DNA of 64,000 bases, from NCBI GenBank assembly GCA_947044365.1, contig OX345636.1:46253037-46317036 (forward strand), written 5' to 3'. The position numbers and the translations under genes are program-made. The DNA is from Petrosia ficiformis (lineage: Eukaryota > Porifera > Demospongiae > Haplosclerida > Petrosiidae). The notes under the pieces were generated by a model that did no database searches, was not told where the DNA came from, and was given only the letters and a program-made list of their open reading frames with translations. Shown piece by piece: positions 24,006-34,600 of the stretch (positions are counted from its first letter, which is position 1; the number at the start of each line of letters is the position of its first letter).

Positions 24006-25207
24006 CTACATACACATATCATCAAGGATGGCTGGCAGCTGTGGATAAGGCAGAAGGGAACATACAATGTAGTTATGTGAGCTCCCATGCACACCCAAAA
24101 ACAAATTTGGTAACCTTTTGCATTGTGTGGAATTTCTGTATTAGTGCATTACCTTGGTGTAGAAAATGTAATTTTTATAAATGAAAGACCATGCCTCCCT
24201 CCCTCTCTCTATAATTATATTCTTAACATGGACTATATTTTACAAAGGGGAGAATGGAATTGAAGTCAGTATAATAAATATAGTATATCAATAATAATTA
24301 ACATACTAACCTGTTTAATTGCAGCTAGAGATAAGAAATCTGATAATTCAAACACCTTTCCTAAACACAGCAAGTTTTGAAAGCTCCCTAGCATCACTTT
24401 ACAAAACCCACTCTGAAGATAACAACGGGGATGAGAACTGAATCCTTCTTTATGTAGCTCTTCACAAGTACCATTATTTCTGTAAGCAGTACTGTTTCTA
24501 AGGAGGAATACTTCTAAACAGATTCTAACATCATTGATCCACTTTTGACCCTGTAGAACAAATATAGTGTCAGCAGCTAAATTATGCAGGTTTAATTTGA
24601 TTGGGTTGTCTTGTGTTTTATTAGCTCTTTATTTGCCATAAAGTGTTTTTTTTTAGAATATGGACAACCATTCAAACAGTATACACAGTTTTATGTAAGT
24701 TTGAAATTACAGAACCTAATAGTAGACTCACACTATAGCACAACTAACACTTATTTCTATACAGTAATACGTAATCTAAGATAATAATAGATATTGTATA
24801 AGATAATATACTATTTCAGATTCTTAAAGAATAAATTTATGTTCGATTTGGCTATATAGTATTATACACCAAAATGTAATATGTGCTTCATGTAACTGCA
24901 TATAAGCATTAACTGTGAATCTAGATATCAGCTATAATTACTCTTTCTTCAAGATAGTTACAAATTAACTGATACTTACAGCTTCATTGAAGCAGGAAGA
25001 CTCATCTCCAAACTTGTTACAATACTTCCCAGCATAGTGTAATGCATAACCATCCTCTCCACAAGGAACATGTTTCTCAACACACTCTGAGTAGAAATTA
25101 CAATTACCAGAGGTAGCCATCTGTGTACAGTCTACGCCTGATCCACTAGTGAAAGCAACAATGGATAAAAGTACTAGATTACTCAAGGCAATCTTCAACA
25201 GCAACAT
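24006..25207 (-). CDS. Stanniocalcin-like secreted Cys-rich protein, copy 1 (3 exons)
   Basis: Exons 25207-24980, 24550-24311 and 24038-24006, all GT-AG and phase 0; 166 aa. Residues 1-22 form a signal peptide (MLLLKIALSNLVLLSIVAF). The mature part has about ten cysteines: CTQMATSGNCNFYSECVEKH, CGEDGYALHYAGKYCNKFG, SSCFNEAGQKWINDVRICLE, then GTCEEL, HPRCYLQSGFC and LLCLGKVF. The spacing C..YC.kF...F...G..WI.dv..CL...L..HP.CY...GFC is that of the stanniocalcin superfamily (secreted hormone-like glycoproteins acting on calcium/phosphate handling in vertebrates). NST and NGT are N-glycosylation sites. A duplicate is encoded by 36441-27770. The family assignment is from pattern memory; a sponge role is unknown. 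Confidence 0.6.
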
Positions 25208-25260
25208 TTCTATCTATTTTTTTACTAGTATACTCAAGGGCAGTCAATGTTAACTTGCAA

Positions 25261-26340
25261 TCGATCTCTGACAGCTTCACTGTCCACAGAGTGATGTACA
25301 TAGGAGCCCATAAAACTATTAACCTCAGATCAAAAGCTTGTGGCTACTATATAAGGTCATTATAATTATACTTTTATGTAATAATATGCAATCAAATTCA
25401 TAATAAGCTTATTACTGGTTATTTCTTCATATAAGAAATCTATACACTAGGTGTAGCGAGAGGGGTTTACAGGGGCTTCTAGAAACCCTCTTTTGGGAAG
25501 GAAGAAAATATTAATAGTATCTACAAACATTACATAATTATGTATATATATAATATATTATATTATATGATTGAATCTGAATGTAGATTACTGCTTACTT
25601 CTGACCTTGCTTGTGCTATAATTAGCTGTAAAACGTGGATCATCCATGAATAATACTCCATAATTACCTAACTAATTTAATGGGCGACACCCACTACGAA
25701 TAAAATAATTAGCTAGCAGTGGGGGTGCACCTCCCTTTGATACATAATTATACGTACACCCTAATTTCGAAGAGCTATCACTACTTACAAGTCCCTGAAC
25801 AACCTCTCTCCACCTTATTTACACAATCTTTTAATTTGTTTTCCAAAAGTCGGAATAGTGATAAATTATATGTTTTTTTTAATATAATAATTTATGCAAT
25901 TACAGCAAAGGATAATTAATAGCTATTAGCTAATACTAGTATGTACCCGAAATAATATATATATATATATATGAGGTGCTATTTGTAGTTTAAATGAATA
26001 AATGTTATATGAAGTAAGTGCATCCTTATAGGCCTATTCATTCACTTATAGATCGATATAATATTTTGGAATTCACTAGATATGGATACTAGACATGCTA
26101 GCTCTATCTCATGTTTTATTTCCCGCTACCTTCAATCACATTAGTAGTTATTTTGAAATTAGCTATATGTATAGTTATAATTTTTTTTTTTTTTCATTTT
26201 TTTTTTCTTGTTTTTTTTTGTCTTGCATTGTTTTGTCTTATTTTGTCTTGCTTTTTTGTGTACCTGTGTATTTCAGGGTTCTCAGGAAGATCAGCTTTTG
26301 TTGATGAGACTTCCCTGATTAAATAACATTTTACCTACCT
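25261..26340. other. Intergenic, AT-rich, no gene seen
   Basis: Contains short AT microsatellites (about 25540-25570 and 25955-25972) and a T-rich TTTTG/TCTTG tract at 26180-26260. Open frames here are low complexity. The 26338-26355 CTAC repeat marks the edge of segmental copy 2. Confidence 0.6.
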
Positions 26341-26357
26341 ACCTACCTACCTACTAT

Positions 26358-28610
26358 AACACATTCGTGTGTCCATTTACTGTGTTACATGTGTAGCATC
26401 ATTTTTGATAACTACATGTATAACACTACACTATGCTCATTGGATAAGGCATTATTTGTACTTATCCAAACTATAATAACATACAAGTCTACTGCAATAA
26501 TTAAAACCAATTTAAAATAATCATATGTATGGTATCTTAGGATTCCCTCGGTAAGTCGATCCTTTTTTTAAGTACCATTATCGTCATCTACAATAGCCAT
26601 TATGTTTGTCAATGACCCCCTCAAAAATTATCAGTCTTTTCACTCCTTTTGGTAAATTAAGGCATTATGACTTTTAATTAGCTAAACTTAACTTACAAGT
26701 CTGCAGCAATAACTATAATGGACACTTTTAGTTAGTTAACTAAAATTAGTAATATTGTTGATTAACTACAACTATAACTAGAATTGTGAGAAACTAGTCA
26801 TACTATAACTAAAATTGGTCATTATTGTCACTGCTAAAACAGCACTATTATAATACCTACGTAGCTGCTAGCCAATCTGAAAACAATCTAATTTGGAAAT
26901 GCCATCTTGTTGCTTTACTAACAGTAATTGATTGAGCCTGATTTATTGGTTTCTGAATAATAATTTAGTCAACACAAACATGTAAATGTTAATGATTATT
27001 CATGGTCAGTTCCTTTTGAAATATAAGGTCACACAATAATATAATGTTACTTTTTAAACCAGATGTTACAGACATAAATAATTTTCTTTACACAGCAAAA
27101 GTAATATCTGTTTTCATCCATTGTCAAATGCCAATGGACTCAACACATGCCACTATTATACGTGTATCCCCAAATGCACCTGGACATGTTAAAGATCCTT
27201 TAAGAAACCAACCAGGTAGTTTAGTATGCGCCACTAAACAGGCTGAGGTTTAGAAGGACTTGTAAGCAATAAAAATTATACATCTTTATAGGAGTCTTTT
27301 TGATACTCTTTAGCTTTTTAGTAACTAATTTATATTCGGATGAACGATTCTGAATTCTTATACAAGACAATTCCATAATAATTAATTATGACTCACCTGA
27401 TTAAAAACATATTTGTTAGACATTTAATTTTCAGTTCTAAGATATGACATCAAATAATTTATTAGCTAAATGTAATGTCAATAATAATTAAGAATCGAAA
27501 CAATTATTAATATTATTACTATTTTTTTTTATGATGTTTAATTTTAAACTTATAAATTGTAATAAAACATATATATATAATAGTTAGGTAGATATACATG
27601 GCATTTATTATTATACATATTAATAATTCCATATGAAAGTCACTTTAAGCATTCTTGTAAAGTAACATATACCTACATAAGACGAGAGAGATTGAGAAAA
27701 ATGAAACAATTAAATTTAGTTATTAAACAAGATAATTATAATTATGGCGAAAAGATGATTTTCTCTTGTCTAAAATTCAACAAGGATGGCTGGCAGCTGG
27801 GGATAAGAGGATTAGGCAGAAGGGAACGTACATGTAGTTGTTATATGAGCTCCCATGCACAGTGTTGAGGTAAAAGCACTGTTTGATAATCTGTATGCAT
27901 GGAATTTCCTGTTTTGGTTCAATTTAATTACCTTGGTGCAGAAAATTGCATAACACCAGACAATTAATTTTAGTGATCAAACACAATAATATATAATTAT
28001 ACAAAAGACTATACCTCCCATCTTCTCTCTCTCTCTCTCTCTTTCTCCCTTCGCTCCCTCTATGTATTCTTAACATTGACTATATATATAATGTTTTATA
28101 CAAAGAGAGAATAGAATTGAAGTCATTATAATAAATATAGACCATCACAATAATAATTAACATACTAACCTGTTTAATTGCAACTTGAGATAGGAAATCT
28201 GATAAATCAAATACCTTTCCTAAACACAGTAAGTTTTGAAAGCTCCCTAGCATAACTTTACAAAACCCACTCTGAAGATAACAACGGGGATGAGAACTGA
28301 ATCCTTCTTTACGTAGCTCATCACAAGTACCATTATGTCTGTAAGCAGTACTGTTTCTAAGGAGGAATACTTCTAAACAAATTCTAACATCATTGATCCA
28401 CTTTTGACCCTGTAGAAACAAATATCAGCAGCCAAAAGCATAATAATAAATTAATTGATAATTATGGAACTTTAATTTGATTGCTATCTATGTCTTGTTC
28501 TTTATTTATAGCTATAATGTTTCAATAATTAATGTCAATCACAGAAAAATGGACAAGCATTCAAACAGTAATATACATGGTTTTATGTAAGTTTGAAATT
28601 AAGGTTCATA
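26358..28610. repeat. Segmental duplication, copy 2 (proximal part)
   Basis: Collinear with 21800-24700. It contains the broken EPG5 last exon and exons 3 and 2 of the second stanniocalcin-like gene. Homology to copy 1 stops near 28610 and resumes near 36060, so about 7.4 kb has been inserted or translocated between. Confidence 0.88.
27094..27362 (+). pseudogene. Broken duplicate of the EPG5 last exon
   Basis: From GTAATATCTGTTTTCATCCA the sequence follows EPG5 exon 16 closely ([18 protein letters not shown] and [13 protein letters not shown] are kept). A deletion at about 27246 then puts the frame into a stop (GAGGTTTAG). Later stretches, such as TTTATATTCGGATGAACGAT, remain recognisable but carry further deletions. 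The upstream acceptor is weak (ACACAGCAAAAG). A silent third-position change and the shared flanks show it came with the segmental duplication. Confidence 0.9.
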
Positions 28611-31600
28611 TATTCAGACGAGGGAAGTTAATTAACACTTGTGTCAATCATAGTCATAATTATTTTCTGTACTAAATATAATTTAGTATAGGATTGTAAC
28701 ATAAGAAAGTGATAATTATAAATAGGATATCAAAACTGAAAAAGTACACAAACATGATTGTGATGGTACCTTAACAACAAAATTAAAACAACCACTTTCA
28801 TATAAATATAACAAGCCTACACAGATTTTTTAATGATGAACGATTGACTGATAATCTAGCTGCAGTTTTACAAATCGACAGTTCTCTACTTTAACAATGA
28901 TTCCTGGTCATCTCTATAGAGGATCTTGTTAGTCATAAAAGTACTCTAAAGGTATGTTCTGTTTTGAATGTGATGTTACACACGTACAGTAGAAATGAGA
29001 TGAAGATTTTATCGGCATGCAGAGTGAAGATGATGATTATACATTATATCTTTTGTTTGTTTCTATCTATTGTATTCTCCATTGGAGTAGTTTAATACTT
29101 CTTTTAAAAAAAATAACATTCTTGAACTCACAATAGGATACTACCTTGTCTTGAGTAAGTTTTGGTCATATGCATAAATTGGACAAAATAATACCGTGTT
29201 AGCTATCCTACTTACAGATCACAACATTAACTAATAACACAGTCAGCTTGTGAGCGATCATCATTTTTCCTGTCACTTGTGGTGTGCATATATATGGCTA
29301 CCATACTTCAAAATATGTTCGCACTCAGAACAGGACAATCCATAATGTGGGCCACAGTATATATCATCTCCAAGCTTTTGGCTACTAATATATTTACCAC
29401 AGTAAACAACACCAGACCAACCTTGCCATTTATCTTGCCGCCAAATTTCTTGAATCTGATCAGTTTTAAGAGGACGACATGCAGGACAATTAGCCCAGTT
29501 GTCAGGACCACAATAACCATCAGTAGTGCTACTGTCAGGATAATTATGATGACTCATCACCATTCGTCCACAATAGTAGAGATTAGGCTGAGGGCTAATC
29601 TTAGGATTGTAATCACCATGTGCAGCTGGTTTAAAAATAATGTTGAGCCTTACTTTATCAAGCTCACTGAGTTCATCATTGCCATGCAGCATTACACTGA
29701 ACGGATCAAAGCTGGGTTGCTGTGCAATCATTGTAGCGGAGGCAGACATACTTTTACGACCAAATCCCAACGAACATAAAATTTTACAAACACTTGTTTG
29801 CATTTTGTTTTGAACGTTATCATTGAGGCAAATGACGGCAATTTTGCTTTGGAAAATGTTCTCAACAACGAAAGTTTTATCTCTTCGACTACTATATATG
29901 CAAACCTTAGGACTGTCACTCTCATGAGGCACAAAATAAAGATGCAGTCTTGGAGCTGCAACATTGATATCATTGACAGCTTTTCTAAGAAAATGTTTCC
30001 AACTAGAATCAACACTATTAACGACGCAGTTCAGTTCTCTCTTATACATATTGCTACGACTAATATTGTTAGCAATCCATATGGGAACAGATAATCGCTC
30101 TGAAGGACCTCCTAATGTGTGTTTGGTCTGTGATTGATAGTATTCTTTGTAATCTGTTGACAAAGACGTTGGACCATCAGTTTCTGATATTTCTTGTAGT
30201 ATTGCATCTTCATTCTGTGACTGCTGGCTTAACTTTGACTGGCACTCCCACAGTTGTCGGTCTTTATCTCGTAACTGTTGTTCTTTATCTCGTAGCTGTC
30301 GGTCTTTATCCAGTAGCTGTTGGTCTTTATCCTGTAGCTGTCTTTCTTTATCCCGTAGCTGTTTTCCTTTATCCTTTAGCTGTTGGTCTTTATTCCGTAG
30401 CTGTTGAACTGTCTCCTGTAGGTTTTGCTGTAGCTCTTGATTTTTATTCTGTAACCAACGTACTGTGTCATGTAGGTTTTCTTGATGTTTATGCCGTACT
30501 TGTTGCCCTTCAGAGTCTGAAGAGAAATAAGACCATGCATAGTCTGACTCAAATTATTAACTAAGGCCAAACCAATTAAAGTACTTATTAATGAAAAAAG
30601 TTTAATTTTTATCACATCCCACCTTCTTAATTGCTATATACATGTTTGTATATTTGCATGCATAAGTGTTTGCAAAAGCATGGACTAAATATTGTAGTCG
30701 TGGTAAGTGTATATCCGTGATTCTAATCACTAGAAGTATATACATGTAGCTAGCTTATCTATGCCATACCTACCCACCAACAATTGGTTTAGCTAAAAAT
30801 TATATAGTAAACTAACTGGTGTCTCAAAGAAATGGTACTGTGTTGAACATAATTATATCAATATACCTTGTGTCCCCTTTGCATTCAGTACTGTCATCAC
30901 ATCTTCCATTGTTCTGGGGTATTGAGTACACAAGGTCAACAAACTGCTGTTAATATCAGTCATTGGTCCTCTCTCCTTGGGTTCATCTTGCAGACAGCTG
31001 GTGAGTAGAGGATGGATGCAGTGATCTGGTTCAAGCTTAGATAACCATTCTCTTCTCTTAAGCATTTCAATGCTAGCATATTGGTCAAGTGAGTTCCGAA
31101 GACTCTTCATTGTAACTACTTCAAGATGAGGATAGACTTCGACCAGCAAGTACAGAGCAAGATGACCAAATGAGAAAGAGTCTATTTTTATCCCATAGTT
31201 ACCTGTTTGAGCTTCAGGTGGCATATAATCCAATGCTCCTGGTACAACTGAAAACGCATACTGACGATTTGTATTAAATGCTCTTGACATACCAAGGTCA
31301 GCAACCTTTGCTTTCAAATCATCTGTTAAAAGGACATTGCCTGCATTAAGGTCTCGATGCATCACACCAAGAGAGTGCATATAGACAAGACCAGATGATA
31401 CATTGTGTAATATATTCAACTTCACACACAAGGGAACATTCTTATACGTCTTAATGAAGTTGTCAAGATCAATAAATAACTTCTCCATTATTAAAGAGAG
31501 ATCACGTGGATCAGGACTACCTCTATAGATTCCAAGAAACTGAACAACATTAGGATGGCGCATCTTACTGAGGAGATCACATTCCTGTCGAAACTTCTCC

Positions 31601-34600
31601 AGTAGTGGTCTATACTGTTGTGGACTAACAAACTCTTGACCTCTCACTCCAGTGAGAATATCTAAGAGACGTTTAAGGACACAGGTACAGCCACGAAACT
31701 TCACTTCATAAACAGCACCAAATGATCCTACACCTTTTAACTTTGTTACGTCAATGGGCTCATCTAAATCCACAGTATAAGAAGCAAAAGGATCTTCTTT
31801 CTTGGCCATCATTGAAATCTGAGCTTTGAAGTTCAAAATTTGTTTATCCGTCCTTCAAAAAGAGAGAAATATTGAATTACGGTATATATTGTTACTTAGT
31901 CCGAGTCTCAGTACCAGACGCACACGCCAAGGAATTGTAATTGGAGTTAATATTAATATAAAACGTGTGATAGGGCGTGGCTACGTTTGCGTGTTATTTT
32001 ATTGGCTCAGCGGCCTTTGTAAACACTGTCAAAAAAGGAAGATGAAGCTTACTTTTTAAAGAGACTATTTCTACATACAATTGGAAGGTAACTAAAACGT
32101 TGGAGTATTTTACCTTGCATTTGTAAACATATTTCTTCTCTGTAACTGAAAAACTAATTACAAATACTCCAAACATGTTATATTACTATATATGGATCAT
32201 GAGATTGCCCGGGAACTTCAGTAAAAACATCTCTTCAAAATCAGATTGAAAGGTACCTGGATTGGCTGTACCTGTAATTTTCACAGCTATCACCTAAATT
32301 TAGACTAATACATACGAGCACAATGATTTGGTCATGAGACAAACCACAATTCATTATTCAGTATACACGAAGGGGTCAAAATCTTTGGACAAATTCCTTT
32401 ATGGCTTCATAATCGTAACACGTAAATTTTAAATTATATTCATAGCAACTTTGATCATGAATTTTATTGTCGTCTGAAACAGTTTATACAAGTAAGCCAC
32501 AAAGCTTTGATCAGTTTTAATTTAAATTTCAAAGCACATGTAGATCCCCAAAATGGAACCAAAGATCACAGAAATTGGTGTTTTCCATGCTTTATATATC
32601 AGCTGTATTGAAGATGCAGGGTCCCAAACTTGTAACACTAATAATACAGCTATCACTCAATTCGCGAACCAACTTGCAGGGTCTTGAGATATCTGTGAAT
32701 AATTTGCACAAAAATCAAAGTCGAGGAATTTCTAATTAGCTGAAAAGTTGGGTCAGCTAATCAATGGATTTCTCTGAAGGTAAAGTAGTTTGTGTCTATC
32801 TTTTTACATCGTAGCTAATACACATATAATACTATTTATTGAATATAAAATTAAAAGTATAAATGAAAGTATATATGAGTTTTGATGAAAACAAAAGCGT
32901 GGATATGGTCAGTAAATTGTCATGCTCTGTTGTTGTCAATCTTTATTCTTTTGACTTGAAACTAATATATGTTGTAGTCTCTTTACTTATGACTGTATTA
33001 TATAAGTTTCAGCATTCCAAATAGTCTGTGAATAATTTGCTCAAAAATCAAACATGGGACATTTTAGAAAATATGGGAGTTAAATAGCTGTTGTCTTTCA
33101 TGAATAACAAGCTGGATCTCTGTTGACTATTATTTCCTTGAAGGCTGACATCTCTTCTACCAGTGTGTTCACTGACAGCAGTATCTAACAGTAAAATTTC
33201 AATCTACAAATGTTTAAAGTCATACGCATTAGGCTAAATTGCACTACCATAGTTTTCAATACAGAATCCACACAAGTGCGTTACTTCCTGTTGTCCAAGG
33301 AAGTGTAGCCCCTTCGTGTATACTGATTGAACTTATATAGCATTAGCTAAAACATTAGGAGTTGATTTGGCATTTTCAATAACATTTCAAAAATAAGTTT
33401 CTAAATATGTGCATAATAGATGTTATATGGCATATTTCACCCACGAACACTGTTTCCAATCAATGTACTTTATTCAGGCCGGGGCGGGCCTACCCCCCCC
33501 CCCCCCCGAATTTTTGCCACTCATTTTTCATTATTCATTGATTATAATTATTTGTAATAGCTTTGCCAAGCCCTTTATTCAAGCACAACCCACTACCAAT
33601 TAAATGTGTAAGCTACAAGCCAAGTGTAAACAGTAAACTACATGAACTACAAGCCACAACCAGTTGTCTATTTTCATAGTAAAGGATGTCAAATTAAGCA
33701 ATTGAATTTGTTTAATTTTGATTTAGTCAGTAGGTAACTAATATAAGACCTAACTTAACATATGTGTTATGGCAATTCAACATTTAATATTGGTCAAAGA
33801 ATAAATAGTGATGGTGGTGCCACTGGTGTTAGTAGTAGTAGTACTAGCAGCTGCAGCAATGTAGATGGTGAGTATAATAGTGAGAGTGATGAATACCGTC
33901 GGTACTATCTCACTTCTGTTGTCCAATAGGCCTCTATATTTGAGGCTTTTAATTTAAAGTACTACCTGACTAACTTCCACACTGCTGTAGCATGTTACAA
34001 GACTCTTAACTTAAATAATCTCGACGGTAACAGTGTATCTGAAACGCACGATCTTGAAGAAATTTTTACTTCCAAACAAGTAAACAGGGATTCTTAAAGT
34101 TTAAAGTACTTCATTTAAACAATCAAGACATCTAGTAGTATTTTACACAGCACTAAAAGCAGTAGAACAATCACAATCCATTGTTGAAATTTTAATTAGT
34201 TGTGGGTGTGGTCAATTAAAATTACAAAAAAAATTAGCTGAACTGGATCCTTTTCAAGGAGGACTGCATTTCCGGCTTTGTGATGCCGTATTTCACCATT
34301 TAAAAAGAAGGCTAAGATATTAGACTAGGCCATCCAGGGTGCACATCTTGAAATTTCTTTATAAAAAATTTTTTACATGCATTTCAAGAAAGCAAAAATT
34401 TGAAAAATTTTATCATTTTCAATGGAGGCAATCTAAAAAATGTCGCTTTCAGGCAATTGGGGAAGAGATTTTGTTGGTTGTTCTATCAACACTAACACGA
34501 GTAGTAATAGCTTGGCAATTACAAGACAAGACAATAGATGAATTTGCTTCTAGTGATAAGAATAGACACATTCTTTCACTTTAATTTTATAAGTAAAAAA

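Larger units (their letters stand above)
21800..25260. repeat. Segmental duplication, copy 1
   Basis: Covers the end of EPG5 and the first stanniocalcin-like gene. It is collinear with 26358-28610 and, past the intervening block, with 36060-36480. Shared anchors include AACACTA..TGCTCATTGGATA, AAGGTCACACAATAATAT, the last EPG5 exon, and all three stanniocalcin-like exons. Copy 1 alone carries the TTAA-flanked MITE at 22213-22833 and the MITE at 23776-23941. Confidence 0.9.

Noticed and set aside
29279..30094. + strand frames across the kinase gene's second exon
   Set aside because: Shadows of the minus-strand coding exon, which has recognisable domains.
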